From assembly GCF_003999975.1 (NCBI RefSeq), contig NZ_RJAC01000001.1, positions 744,001 to 808,000 of the forward strand: 64,000 bases of DNA, read 5' to 3'. Of the stretch, positions 18,136-28,685 are shown one piece after another (position 1 is the stretch's first letter; each line of letters begins with the position of its first letter). The translations under genes and the position numbers were made by a program. Origin of the DNA: Actinoplanes solisilvae (GTDB taxonomy: Bacteria > Actinomycetota > Actinomycetes > Mycobacteriales > Micromonosporaceae). The notes beneath the pieces are model-generated. The model worked only from the letters and a program-made list of their open reading frames with translations, had not been told where the DNA came from and searched no databases.

Positions 18136-19116
18136 CTAGCTCAGACCGCCGAACAGGGTCGTCACCGAACCGTCGTCGAAGACCTCGCGGATGGCGCGGG
18201 CCAGCAGCGGGGCGATCGACAGGACGGTGATCTTGTCGAGGCGCTTCTCGGGGGGCAGGGGCAGCGTGTTGGTGACGACCAGCTCGCTGATGCGGCTGTT
18301 CTTGAGACGCTCGGTCGCCGGGTCGGAGAGCAGCGCGTGCGTCGAGGCGACGATCACGTCGGCCGCGCCCTCCTCCCAGAGGATGTCGGCCGCCTTGGTG
18401 ATCGTGCCGCCGGTGTCGATCATGTCGTCGACGATCAGGCACACGCGGCCCTCGACCTCGCCGACGACGCGGTTGGCGACGACCTGGTTCGGCTTCAGCG
18501 GGTCGCGCGTCTTGTGGATGAAGGCCAGCGGGCAGCCACCCAGCCGGTCGGTCCAGCGTTCGGCGACCCGTACCCGGCCCGAGTCGGGCGCGACGACGGT
18601 CATGGGGCGGCCCGCGTACTTGCTCTGCACGTGCTCGGCCAGGATGTCCATCGCGAACAGGTGGTCGACCGGGCCGTCGAAGAAGCCCTGGATCTGGGCG
18701 GTGTGCAGGTCGACCGTGAGGATGCGGTTGGCGCCCGCGGTCTTCAGCAGGTCGGCCACCAGGCGCGCCGAGATCGGCTCGCGACCGCGGTGCTTCTTGT
18801 CCTGCCGCGCGTAGGGATAGAACGGCAACACGACGGTGATCCGCTTGGCCGACCCGCGCTTCAACGCGTCGATCATGATCAGGGTCTCCATGACCCAGCG
18901 GTTCACGCCCTCGGTCACCGACTGAACGACGAACGCGTCGGAGCCGCGAACGGAGTCCTTGAAACGGACGAAAATCTCACCGTTGGCGAACTCGTACGAA
19001 TCGGCGGGGGTCGGCGCCACGCCGAGCACCTGGCCGATCTCTTCCGCCAGCTCCGGGAAACCCCGCCCGGAGAAAAGCATCAGAGACTTACGGTTCTCCG
19101 CGACGATGCTGCCCAT
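18136..19116 (-). CDS. prs: Ribose-phosphate pyrophosphokinase (PRPP synthetase)
   Basis: 326 residues; makes PRPP from ribose 5-phosphate and ATP for nucleotide, His, Trp and arabinan-precursor synthesis. Family signatures: YEFANGEIFVRFKDSVRG, the flexible-loop region PYARQDKKHRGREPISARLVA and the PRPP loop CLIVDDMIDTGGTI. It follows glmU in the same direction, the classical glmU-prs-rplY-pth order. Confidence 0.95.
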   Translation of the reverse strand: MGSIVAENRKSLMLFSGRGFPELAEEIGQVLGVAPTPADSYEFANGEIFVRFKDSVRGSDAFVVQSVTEGVNRWVMETLIMIDALKRGSAKRITVVLPFYPYARQDKKHRGREPISARLVADLLKTAGANRILTVDLHTAQIQGFFDGPVDHLFAMDILAEHVQSKYAGRPMTVVAPDSGRVRVAERWTDRLGGCPLAFIHKTRDPLKPNQVVANRVVGEVEGRVCLIVDDMIDTGGTITKAADILWEEGAADVIVASTHALLSDPATERLKNSRISELVVTNTLPLPPEKRLDKITVLSIAPLLARAIREVFDDGSVTTLFGGLS

Positions 19117-19349
19117 CGGCTCGCTACTCCCGTTGGATCGAGGGGGTGGGGATGTGATTCCCGTGAAGTATCCCCCGCGGCCACTTTCCCGCCACGTTCC
19201 GCGGCCGTCGCGTGGGATGCCTCACCCTCATCGGATCACTCCAGCTCAGAGCAGGTCACCCCACCACCGCACGCAGTCCGACGGTCACCCGGTTGTCGGA
19301 TACCTGCCAGCTAACCGCACTCACGGTGAGTTCGCTCGGCGACGCAGAG

Positions 19350-20807
19350 TCACTCGGCCGTGCTGATCTCGCCCCCGGAGTCCTGCTCGGCCAGCGCCCG
19401 CTCGGCCGCCGCGGCCGAAACCGTGCCGGCCCGGCGCCGCAACACCCAGTTCTCCACATTGCGCTGCTGCGCGCGCGTCACCCCGAGGCTGCCCGCCGGC
19501 ACCCGCTTGTCGATCGCGCTGCCCGCGGCGACGTACGCCCCCGGCTCGATCTCGACCGGCGCGATGAGCACGGTGTCGGACCCCACGAACGCGGCCTCGC
19601 CCACCGTGGTGTGACTCTTGTTCACACCGTCGTAGTTCGCGAAGATCGTGCCCGCACCGATGTTGGCCTTCGCCCCGATCGTGGCGTCCCCGACGTAGGA
19701 CAGGTGAGGCACCTTGGCGCCCTCGCCCAGCTCGGCGTTCTTGGTCTCGACGAAGCCGCCGACCTTGGCCTTGCGTCCCAGCCGCGTGCCCGGCCGCAGG
19801 AACGAGAACGGGCCCACGGTCGCCTCGGCCCCGATCTGAGCCCCGATCGAGTGCGTCCGCAGCACCACCGCGCCCGCGCCGACCGTGGTGTCGATCAGCG
19901 TCGAGTCAGGCCCGACGATCGCACCGGCGGCGACGCTGGTCTCGCCCAGAAGCTGCGAGTTCTGGTCGATCTCGGCGTCGGGCTCGAGCGTCACCGTCAC
20001 GTCGATCCAGGTCGTCGACGGGTCGAGGATCGACACGCCCGAGCGCATCCACGCCTCGTTGGTGCGGTCGCGCAGCAGCGCCCGCAGCCGCGCCAACTCG
20101 GCCCGGTCGTTGCAGCCCAGCGTCTCGTCGGCGTCGGGCGCGACGAAGACCCCGACCGGGCGGCCCACCGACGCAAGGATCCCGAACACGTCGGTCAGGT
20201 ATTCCTCGCCCTGGTCGTTGTCGGTCGACAGCTTCGACAGCGCCTCCCGCAGCGACACCACGTCGAAGGCGTAGATGCCCGCGTTGATCTCGCGGATCGT
20301 CCGCACCTCGGGCGACGCGTCGCGCTCCTCGACGATCTTCTCGAGGTTGCCGGCCGCGTCCCGCACGATGCGGCCCAGCCCGGCCGGGTCGCCGACCTCG
20401 GCCGCGAGCACGGTCGCCCCGCGCGCGCCGGCCTCGTGCTCCGCGATCAGGCTCGCCACCGTCTCGGCCCGCAGCAACGGCACGTCACCGTTGAGCACCA
20501 CCACGGTGCCGGTCGCCTCGGGCACCGCCTCGAGCGCGATGCGCATCGCGTGGCCGGTGCCGTTCTGCTCGGCCTGCAGCACCGGAGTGGCGGCCGGCGC
20601 GACCTCGGCCAGGTGCGCCTCGACCTGCTCGGCCTTGTGGCCGACGACCACGATCGTCCGCTCGGCTCCGGCCGACGCCGATGCGGTCAGCACGTGCCCG
20701 AGCAGCGTGCGGCCGAGCAGCGGATGCAGGACCTTGGGCGTGGCGGACTTCATCCGCTTGCCCTCTCCGGCCGCAAGGACAACGACGGTACGACGGGTCT
20801 GACTCAC
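19350..20807 (-). CDS. glmU: Bifunctional UDP-GlcNAc pyrophosphorylase / glucosamine-1-P acetyltransferase
   Basis: 485 residues; acetylates glucosamine 1-phosphate and couples it to UTP, giving UDP-GlcNAc for peptidoglycan. The N-terminal nucleotidyltransferase has VVLAAGEGKRMKSATPKVLH and VLNGDVPLL. The C-terminal left-handed helix has hexapeptide repeats and the catalytic GGFVETKNAELGEGAKVPH. The GTG start (VSQTRRTVVV) has GGGAG upstream. A longer frame reaches into the tRNA gene and is an artefact. Confidence 0.95.
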   Translation of the reverse strand: MSQTRRTVVVLAAGEGKRMKSATPKVLHPLLGRTLLGHVLTASASAGAERTIVVVGHKAEQVEAHLAEVAPAATPVLQAEQNGTGHAMRIALEAVPEATGTVVVLNGDVPLLRAETVASLIAEHEAGARGATVLAAEVGDPAGLGRIVRDAAGNLEKIVEERDASPEVRTIREINAGIYAFDVVSLREALSKLSTDNDQGEEYLTDVFGILASVGRPVGVFVAPDADETLGCNDRAELARLRALLRDRTNEAWMRSGVSILDPSTTWIDVTVTLEPDAEIDQNSQLLGETSVAAGAIVGPDSTLIDTTVGAGAVVLRTHSIGAQIGAEATVGPFSFLRPGTRLGRKAKVGGFVETKNAELGEGAKVPHLSYVGDATIGAKANIGAGTIFANYDGVNKSHTTVGEAAFVGSDTVLIAPVEIEPGAYVAAGSAIDKRVPAGSLGVTRAQQRNVENWVLRRRAGTVSAAAAERALAEQDSGGEISTAE

Positions 20808-20872
20808 GCGGAACTCCCGTGTTCGCAATAGACACTCACCGAGGCGGCGACACCACAGCCGCAGACAGACTG

Positions 20873-20943
20873 CTCCCGGAAGAGGATTCGAACCCCTATA
20901 AACGGCACCAAAAGCCGCGGTCCTACCATTAGACGATCCGGGA
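20873..20943 (-). tRNA. tRNA-Gln (anticodon TTG)
   Basis: Folds as a cloverleaf. The acceptor arms TCCCGGA/TCCGGGA pair, the D arm holds TAATGGTAGGAC, and the anticodon stem GCGGC/GCCGT surrounds a TTTTGGT loop with anticodon TTG. The T loop is TTCGAAT. The 3' CCA is not encoded. It lies 65 bases upstream of glmU on the same strand. Confidence 0.93.
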
Positions 20944-20982
20944 CCTATTTCGGACATTTCCCCTAGGGGTTCTGTCTACCGG

Positions 20983-21854
20983 CTACATCTTAACGGCACA
21001 CCGTAGATCCTCACTCGCCGCGATCCCACGCACGACTCCCTCGACCTCCCAGTAGAGCCGACTCGACCTGGGAACGTAGATGATCAGACAGCCGCGGTAC
21101 GTCTCTCCGACGTTCCGCCGAACGGTAGACGGCTTGTGCTTCTTGACCGTCGCTCGCCGAAAGTGCTCGGCCGGCACGCCCACCACGTCCGCCCACCATT
21201 CCGTCGCCGCAGCGGTGTCGGCAGATTCGTGGATGCTCAGACGGTAGGTCAACGCGTCCCGTGAGACCCCCAATAACTCCACGTATCGAAGGAAGAGCAA
21301 GATCAGCCGAGGATCGCTGTTGATGAACTGCAGACCTCCGTTGACTTGGTCCAAGGCTTCTCCTTAGCACCCTCGCACCAGTAGGCCACGGCACCGATCA
21401 GGATCACCTCTCGATCGGTCAGCTCACCGACCCATGCGCCGAGTCGCTCACCTGTCGCAAGGCGCTCCGCATCACGAGCTCGGCGATGCGGCTCCCAACG
21501 AACCTCCTCCATACGCGCGACGCGCTCCTGTTCCCGCGCCTTCTGCTGGCCGGGCGTCAACACGAACGGAACGTGCCTCGTCCACAGGTAGGCCGTGGAC
21601 TTCGACACGCTGAGCTGGGTCGCGATCGCCGGCACGGAAGCTCCTTCCCGCCTGAGCTCAACAGCCCTGTCCCGCAGCGCGTCCTTCGCGTTCGGCCGAC
21701 GCGTCCATTCCGGGGGATCAAGCCCTCGCAACCACCCCGACAGCGTGCCGTTGCCCACGCCGAAGTGAGCCATCAACTGAGATCGCGACAGCCCCGGATC
21801 AACCCGGAGTCGGCGCGCCTCCTCCCGCCTCGGATCCTCCTCAATGCTTTTCAT
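20983..21854 (-). pseudogene. Frameshifted HTH-containing gene of unknown function
   Basis: Two overlapping frames form one protein. The upstream frame (21303-21854) encodes two helix-turn-helix-like segments (LSRSQLMAHFGVGNGTLSGWL and VPAIATQLSVSKSTAYLW) and reaches REVILIGAVAYWCEGAKEKPW. The downstream frame (20983-21354) continues FINSDPRLILLFLRYVELLGV ... HESADTAAATEWWADVVGVP ... KKHKPSTVRRNVGETYRGC. From memory, intact actinobacterial relatives read straight through this joint. One extra base near 21335 (after GAGGTC) would restore a single ~290-residue frame. It is a real one-base deletion or a sequencing error. Function unknown; DNA binding is likely for the N-terminal half. Confidence 0.65.
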
Positions 21855-22032
21855 CTGCCGCTGCCCCTAGCCGCTCATCGAGGCCACCCGGTTCACGAGC
21901 GCTCCCGGCAAGCCTGTCGACGTAGACATCTCTGCCCTGCTGGCACCGCGTAATCAGGAGTTGGTTGTGGTCAACTCTCGAGACGACGCGAGCCCGCTCG
22001 AGCTGGTTGCGCTCACGATCCGAAGCAGACAT
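21841..22032 (-). CDS. Small hypothetical protein upstream of the HTH gene
   Basis: 63 residues with no recognised domain (starts MSASDRERNQLERARVVSR). A GAGGAG sits 4-5 bases before the ATG. Its end overlaps the next start by 14 bases, which suggests an operon with the HTH gene. Base composition is slightly lower in GC than the surroundings. It may be a genuine small partner or a decayed fragment. Confidence 0.4.
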   Translation of the reverse strand: MSASDRERNQLERARVVSRVDHNQLLITRCQQGRDVYVDRLAGSAREPGGLDERLGAAADEKH

Positions 22033-22158
22033 TCCACTCCTCGAAAATCCGCACCATCACTATGTTCATACATTAGAACGCGATTATGCTCATCCGTAAG
22101 GCTGTAGATGTGCCAAAAGGAATTCGGGCAAAGGCTTGGTCTTGCACTGCGCGAAGGT

Positions 22159-22194
22159 TACGGTGGCGTAAGTTACGGTGACGTAGGCGTAAGT
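22159..22194. promoter_or_regulatory. Tandem TetR-type operator sites before the desaturase gene
   Basis: Contains TTACGGTGGCGTAA (22159-22172), a TTACG-4-CGTAA inverted repeat, followed at once by TTACGGTGACGTAGGCGTAAG (22174-22194), which carries TTACG, CGTAG and CGTAAG arms. It lies 45-80 bases upstream of the desaturase ATG. YTACG-CGTAR palindromes are a common TetR operator form in actinobacterial lipid genes. The TetR gene downstream is the obvious candidate binder. Confidence 0.65.
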
Positions 22195-22238
22195 AAATGA
22201 TCTCGCTCCCACCCATCCCCGCAGCTCAGTGAGGTGTC

Positions 22239-23186
22239 ATGACGTCCACCATCGAGGCCGCGCCCAAAGCCGGCCCCAAGCCGCTGACCGACGGCCCTCA
22301 GCCGCGCGGCATCCTGATCGCCCTCTACGGCTTCGTGATCGTGCCGTTCCTGGCGGTCTTCGCCGCCGTCCCGGTCGCCTGGGGCGGCTGGCTCTCCTGG
22401 ACGGACGTTGCGATCGCCACCGTCTTCTACCTGTTCTCGGGGCTGGGCATCACGGTCGGTTTCCACCGCTACTTCACGCACGGCTCGTTCAAGGCCAAGC
22501 GCTGGCTGCGCATCACCCTGGCGCTGGCCGGCTCGCTGGCCATCGAGGGCAACATCATCCAGTGGGTGGCCGACCACCGGCGCCACCACGCGTTCAGCGA
22601 CCAGGAGGGTGACCCCCACTCCCCCTGGCGCTACGGCAACGGCTTCTGGGCGCTGACCAAGGGCCTCTGGTTCGCCCACATGGGCTGGATGTTCAGCCGC
22701 GAGCTGTCCAATCGGGCACGGTTCGCCCCGGATCTGATGGCCGACAAGGATATCGACCGCATCGACAAGGCGTTCGGCCCGATCGTGCTCTTCTCGACGC
22801 TCGGCCCGGCACTGATCGGCGGGCTGGTGACCTGGTCGTGGCAGGGCGCGCTGACCGCGTTCTTCTGGGCCGGCATTGTGCGCATCGGCCTGCTGCACCA
22901 CGTGACCTGGTCGATCAACTCGGTGTGCCACGTCTACGGCGAGCGCCCGTTCGAGGTGCGCAACGGCGACAAGGCGTCCAATTTCTGGCCGCTGGCGATC
23001 GTGTCGTTCGGTGAGAGCTGGCACAACCTGCACCACGCCGACCCGACCTGTGCCCGGCACGGTGTGCTGCGCGGTCAGATCGACATCTCGGCCCGGCTGA
23101 TCTGGCTCTTCGAGAAGGCGGGCTGGGCGTCGAACATCAAATGGCCCAATGAGCAGCGCCTCGCCGCGAAGATGACGAAGGCGTGA
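22239..23186 (+). CDS. Acyl-CoA/acyl-lipid delta-9-type fatty acid desaturase
   Basis: 315-residue membrane di-iron enzyme that introduces a double bond into fatty acyl chains, adjusting membrane fluidity. The three histidine boxes are present: HRYFTH, HRRHH (in VADHRRHHAFSDQEGDPH) and HNLHH (in SWHNLHHADPTCARHG). There are about four membrane segments. The stop overlaps a GTG that begins a tandem repeat leading into the TetR gene. Confidence 0.93.
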   Translation: MTSTIEAAPKAGPKPLTDGPQPRGILIALYGFVIVPFLAVFAAVPVAWGGWLSWTDVAIATVFYLFSGLGITVGFHRYFTHGSFKAKRWLRITLALAGSLAIEGNIIQWVADHRRHHAFSDQEGDPHSPWRYGNGFWALTKGLWFAHMGWMFSRELSNRARFAPDLMADKDIDRIDKAFGPIVLFSTLGPALIGGLVTWSWQGALTAFFWAGIVRIGLLHHVTWSINSVCHVYGERPFEVRNGDKASNFWPLAIVSFGESWHNLHHADPTCARHGVLRGQIDISARLIWLFEKAGWASNIKWPNEQRLAAKMTKA

Positions 23187-23272
23187 CGAATGCCGAAGGT
23201 GTAGCAAACGCCGAAGGTGTGACGAACGCCGGAAGTGTGACGGATGCCGAAGGCGTGACGGATGTAGCGGGA
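23183..23272 (+). repeat. 18-bp tandem repeat at the desaturase-TetR joint
   Basis: About 4.5 imperfect copies of an 18-base unit of the form GTGACGAATGCCGAAGGT (23183, 23201, 23219, 23237, 23255). Most copies open with GTGA, so the stop/start overlap motif is repeated in register, giving several in-frame GTG codons ahead of the TetR gene. If translated it encodes VTNAEG repeats. Confidence 0.8.
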
Positions 23273-23308
23273 GAGTCGGCGCCGGGGCGAACCTGGCAGG
23301 ATGTCCGG

Positions 23309-23980
23309 GTGACCGATCCTGACGAACCCGGCGAGAAGCAGCGGCGTGTGCGGCCGGCGGCGAGCCCTCGGGTGCGCATGTCGGCCGCGCAGCGCCGGGA
23401 GCAACTGATAGCGATCGGCCGTCAGCTTTTCGCCGAGCGCGGTTTCGACGCGACCAGCGTCGAGGAGGTCGCGGCCCGGGCCAAGGTGTCCAAGCCGGTG
23501 GTCTACGAGCACTTCGGTGGCAAGGAGGGCCTCTACGCGGTCGTCGTCGACCGTGAGGTCCGTGCGTTGCTCGACCGCATCGCGGCGGCGCTGACCGCCG
23601 GTCATCCGCGGGAGCTGCTGGAACAGGCGGCGCTGGCCCTGCTCGACTACATCGAGGAGGAGCCGCACGGCTTCCGGGTGCTGGTGCGCGAGTCGCCGGT
23701 GCTGTCCCCGGCGGGCACGTTCTCAAGTGTCATGAACGACGTGGCCCACCAGGTGGAACACATTCTGGGCGCCGAGTTCAAGAGCCGGGGTCTCGACCCG
23801 AAGTTCGCCGAGCTATATTCACAGGCGCTGGTCGGCATGGTGGCGCTGGTGGGTCAGTGGTGGCGCGAGGCGCGCAAGCCGAAGAAGGAGATGGTGGCCG
23901 CCCACCTGGTCAATCTGGCGTGGAACGGCCTGTCCCATCTCGAGGCGAAACCGACTCTGCTGACGCGCAAGACCCGTTAG
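23309..23980 (+). CDS. TetR-family regulator, probably of the desaturase
   Basis: 223 residues from the GTG of VTDPDEPGEK, which has an AGGA site 7 bases upstream. An in-frame GTG at 23183 would add a repetitive 42-residue leader. TetR helix-turn-helix: ATSVEEVAARAKVSKPVVYEHFGGKEGLYAVV. The all-helical ligand domain has RELLEQAALALLDYIEEEPHGFRVLVRESP, and the protein ends near HLEAKPTLLTRKTR. It is cotranscribed with the desaturase and faces paired TTACG/CGTAA operators, so feedback control by acyl-CoA is plausible. Confidence 0.88.
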   Translation: MTDPDEPGEKQRRVRPAASPRVRMSAAQRREQLIAIGRQLFAERGFDATSVEEVAARAKVSKPVVYEHFGGKEGLYAVVVDREVRALLDRIAAALTAGHPRELLEQAALALLDYIEEEPHGFRVLVRESPVLSPAGTFSSVMNDVAHQVEHILGAEFKSRGLDPKFAELYSQALVGMVALVGQWWREARKPKKEMVAAHLVNLAWNGLSHLEAKPTLLTRKTR

Positions 23981-23987
23981 CGGAGTC

Positions 23988-24449
23988 TCAGGCGGTGCGG
24001 CCCTCGCGCACCTGGCGCGGCGCGCCGGCGGCCGACTGGGGCGCGGTCTTGAGGTAGAGGCTGCAGGTGATCAGCACGAGGCCGACGAGGTAGGTGACGA
24101 CGACCGTCGAGATGCTGAAGCCGAAGAAGTTGGCGTCGGTGCGGCTCGTGGCCAGCTCGTAGCTGCCGAGGACCAGCAGCGCCCAGCCCAGGTATTTGTC
24201 GGCCTCGGTGTCGAGGTTGCGGCCCAGCGCGGTGGTGCCGAGCACGAGGGCGCCGACGACGAGGACGACGATCGACCAGAGCAGGTTGGTCTCCTGGCCG
24301 AACACGTGCACGCCGTTGCGGCCGGTGAAGCTCTCGTAGGAGGTCTGGATCAGCCCGATGACCCCGAACACGACGAGGTAGGCGCCGGCGAGGAAACTGA
24401 GCGCGCGGTAGGCAGGCCGCAGCGGGTGGTTGACCGGGGTGTGCGCCAT
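23988..24449 (-). CDS. DUF4383 four-helix membrane protein
   Basis: 153 residues starting MAHTPVNHPLRPAYRALSFL. Four predicted membrane segments: FLAGAYLVVFGVIGLIQTS, LLWSIVVLVVGALVLGTTAL, LGWALLVLGSYELATS and TVVVTYLVGLVLITCSLYL. The pattern matches the DUF4383 family, which has no known function. It is convergent with the TetR gene. Confidence 0.8.
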   Translation of the reverse strand: MAHTPVNHPLRPAYRALSFLAGAYLVVFGVIGLIQTSYESFTGRNGVHVFGQETNLLWSIVVLVVGALVLGTTALGRNLDTEADKYLGWALLVLGSYELATSRTDANFFGFSISTVVVTYLVGLVLITCSLYLKTAPQSAAGAPRQVREGRTA

Positions 24450-24529
24450 GGTGTCCGTCTCCAAGGTCAGGTGTTGTACCCGCCGATTCTCGCGTATCGC
24501 GGTCGAGCGGCGCAGGCACACCCCCCGGA

Positions 24530-26326
<1,797 letters not shown>

Positions 26327-26333
26327 GATGGTT

Positions 26334-27281
26334 CTAGGTTACCCGCGCGCCGGGCATCGGGCCTCGGGCGGTGACCGCCTCGCGGCACACCCCGGCGGCG
26401 TTGAGACCGGCGGCGACCTGGCCGGCGTGGGCCGCGTCGGTGGCGAGGAACACACAGGTGGGCCCGGAGCCGGAGACCAGCCCGGTGACGGCGCCCGCCT
26501 CGTTGCCGGCCTTGAGCACGTCGGCCAGGGCGGGGCGCAGGGCGAGGGCAGCCGGTTGCAGGTCGTTGCCGAGCGCTGCGGCGAGCACCTCGGGGTCGCG
26601 CTGGCGCAGCGCCGCCATGAGCGAGTCGGCGTCGCCGACGGGCTGCGGCGGCCAGGCGCTGGCGCGCAGCTCGTCGAGCTTGCCGTAGACCTCGGGGGTG
26701 GACAGGCCGCCGTCGGCGATGGCGACCACCCAGTGCCAGGTGGTCGGGCGGGCCAGGATCGGGCTGATGGCCTCGCCGTGGCCGGTGCCCAGCGCGGTGC
26801 CGCCGTGCAGCAGGAACGGGATGTCGGAGCCGATCGTGGCGCCGACCTCGGCCAGCTCTTCGCGGGAGAGCCCGGTGCCCCACAACAGGTCGCAGGCGAG
26901 CAGCGTGGCGGCCGCGTCGGCGCTGCCCCCGGCCAGCCCACCGGCCAGCGGGATCGTCTTGCGCAGGTGCAGGCGCGCGTAGGCCGGGACCCGGGTGCGC
27001 GCGGCCAGGGCCCGGGCGGCCCGCATGATCAGGTTGGTCTCGTCGAGGGCGAGCGTGCCGGTGCCCTCGCCCTCCATCGTCAGCGTGAGCGTGTCGCCCG
27101 GCCGCGCGGTGAGCTCGTCGAACAGGCTGATCGCGTGATAGACGGTGTTCAGCTCGTGAAACCCGTCGCTGCGCAACGGCCCGACCCCGAGGTGAAGGTT
27201 GATTTTCGCCGGCACCCGCACCCGAACCGGACCGTGATGCCGGCGCGGCTCGTCGTCGTCCGGTCCCCAGGCTTCGGTCAC
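26334..27281 (-). CDS. ispE: 4-diphosphocytidyl-2-C-methyl-D-erythritol kinase
   Basis: 315-residue GHMP kinase of the MEP isoprenoid pathway. [24 protein letters not shown] is the IspE N-terminal signature, and the ATP loop is [18 protein letters not shown]. The GTG start overlaps the rsmA stop by 4 bases (GTGA), the conserved rsmA-ispE arrangement. Confidence 0.94.
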   Translation of the reverse strand: MTEAWGPDDDEPRRHHGPVRVRVPAKINLHLGVGPLRSDGFHELNTVYHAISLFDELTARPGDTLTLTMEGEGTGTLALDETNLIMRAARALAARTRVPAYARLHLRKTIPLAGGLAGGSADAAATLLACDLLWGTGLSREELAEVGATIGSDIPFLLHGGTALGTGHGEAISPILARPTTWHWVVAIADGGLSTPEVYGKLDELRASAWPPQPVGDADSLMAALRQRDPEVLAAALGNDLQPAALALRPALADVLKAGNEAGAVTGLVSGSGPTCVFLATDAAHAGQVAAGLNAAGVCREAVTARGPMPGARVT

Positions 27282-28225
27282 GGAGTGTCGTCCCCGATCT
27301 GCAGCTCGTTGTTGACGAATTCCGGTTCCTCGGTGGTCACGAGTCCACCCCTTCGCCGGTGCCTTTCGGACGGGCTGAGCTTACCGCCGGAGGGCGACAG
27401 TTTGGCCGCCGCCGCGATCGCTGCGAACTGCTCGACGGTCAGTGACTCGCCGCGCGCCTGCGGGCTCACACCCGCTGCGACCAGCACGTTCTCGGCCTGT
27501 GCGGCGCCGCCGGCCCAGCCTGACAGGGCGGCGCGCAGGGTCTTGCGGCGTTGGGCGAAGGCGGCGTCGACGACGGCGAAGACCTCGCGGCGGTCGGCGC
27601 CGGCGGGCGGGTCGTGGCGGGTGAAGGCGACCAGTCCGGAGTCCACATTGGGCACGGGCCAGAACACGGCCGGGGGCACCTTGCCGGCCGAGCGCGCGTG
27701 GGCGTACCAGGCCAGTTTCACCGACGGGACCCCGTACACCTTGGAACCCGGGCCCGCGACGAGGCGGTCGGCGACCTCTTTCTGCACCATCACCAGGCCA
27801 CCGCGCAGGGTGGGCAGTTCGGCCAGCAGGTGCAGCACGACGGGGACGGCCACGTTGTAGGGCAGGTTCGCGACCAGCATCGTCGGTGGCGGGTCGAAGT
27901 CGGCGCCGCGCACGTGCATCGCGTCGGCGTTGTGCACGGTCAGGTGGGCGGCGGTGACCGTCCCGGGCAGGGCCGCGGCCAGCCGGGGGTCGATCTCGAT
28001 CGCGTGCACGTGACGCACCGCGCCGACCAGGCCCAGGGTCAGCGAGCCCAGGCCGGGACCGACCTCGAGGGCCACGTCGTCGGCGGTCAGGCCGGCCGCG
28101 GTGACGATGCGCCGGATCGTGTTCGGATCGTGCAGGAAGTTCTGGCCGAGCTTCTTCGTCGGGGTCACGCCGAGTCGTGCCGCCAGTTCCCGGATCTCCG
28201 CCGGGCCGAGTAGAGCGTCAGCCAC
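27278..28225 (-). CDS. rsmA: 16S rRNA dimethyladenosine transferase (RsmA/KsgA)
   Basis: 315 residues; dimethylates A1518/A1519 of 16S rRNA during 30S maturation. [20 protein letters not shown] opens the SAM site, followed by [14 protein letters not shown] and the catalytic [11 protein letters not shown]. The GTG start ([11 protein letters not shown]) leaves a short divergent promoter to the hypothetical gene at 28260; a longer upstream reading is an artefact. The C terminus has a ~30-residue polar extension ([16 protein letters not shown]) that looks lineage-specific. Confidence 0.94.
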   Translation of the reverse strand: MADALLGPAEIRELAARLGVTPTKKLGQNFLHDPNTIRRIVTAAGLTADDVALEVGPGLGSLTLGLVGAVRHVHAIEIDPRLAAALPGTVTAAHLTVHNADAMHVRGADFDPPPTMLVANLPYNVAVPVVLHLLAELPTLRGGLVMVQKEVADRLVAGPGSKVYGVPSVKLAWYAHARSAGKVPPAVFWPVPNVDSGLVAFTRHDPPAGADRREVFAVVDAAFAQRRKTLRAALSGWAGGAAQAENVLVAAGVSPQARGESLTVEQFAAIAAAAKLSPSGGKLSPSERHRRRGGLVTTEEPEFVNNELQIGDDTP

Positions 28226-28259
28226 GGGTTCCAAGCCTAGACGGGGTACAAACGAGCGC

Positions 28260-28682
28260 ATGACGCAGTTGCTGGTCTTGCGCGCCGTGGTCGAGGCGCC
28301 GTGTGCCGAAGTGGCAGAACTGCTGCTCGATGTACGGCCCGGCGGCCGCTCCCCGATCGCGGTCCGCGGCACGGTCGAGGAGACGGACACCGGCAACGAG
28401 TTCGTGGTCGTGCACGAGGGCAGCCGGGTCTCGGTTTCGGTCGACCCCGCGTCGCGCACCGTCGCCCAGCAGGGCGAATGGTGGTACCGCGGGGTCTACC
28501 AGGTCGAGCCGGACCCGCGCGGCAGCGTGATCGAGTTCCGCATCCTCAACGTCGCGCCGAGGGCCCGCTGGGCGGTGCGGTTCGTCGCCCGCAAGCCGTT
28601 GGCCGACGCCCCGGCCCAGTTCGCCGACCAGGTCGAACGCCTCGGCCAGGCCTTGGGAGTCAAGGCCTGGGTCGACTACTAG
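28260..28682 (+). CDS. Conserved hypothetical, SRPBCC-like
   Basis: 140 residues starting [20 protein letters not shown]. The strand pattern, with [28 protein letters not shown] in the middle and a C-terminal helix ([18 protein letters not shown]), resembles the START/SRPBCC helix-grip fold. No catalytic residues are evident. Divergent from rsmA; its end nearly abuts tatD. Function unknown. Confidence 0.7.
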   Translation: MTQLLVLRAVVEAPCAEVAELLLDVRPGGRSPIAVRGTVEETDTGNEFVVVHEGSRVSVSVDPASRTVAQQGEWWYRGVYQVEPDPRGSVIEFRILNVAPRARWAVRFVARKPLADAPAQFADQVERLGQALGVKAWVDY

Positions 28683-28685
28683 GCC

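Noticed and set aside
20807..20957. A 50-residue N-terminal extension of GlmU (GSSNGRTAAFGAVYRGSNP)
   Set aside because: It is the translation of the tRNA-Gln gene, a well-known artefact; the GTG at 20807 has a good ribosome site.
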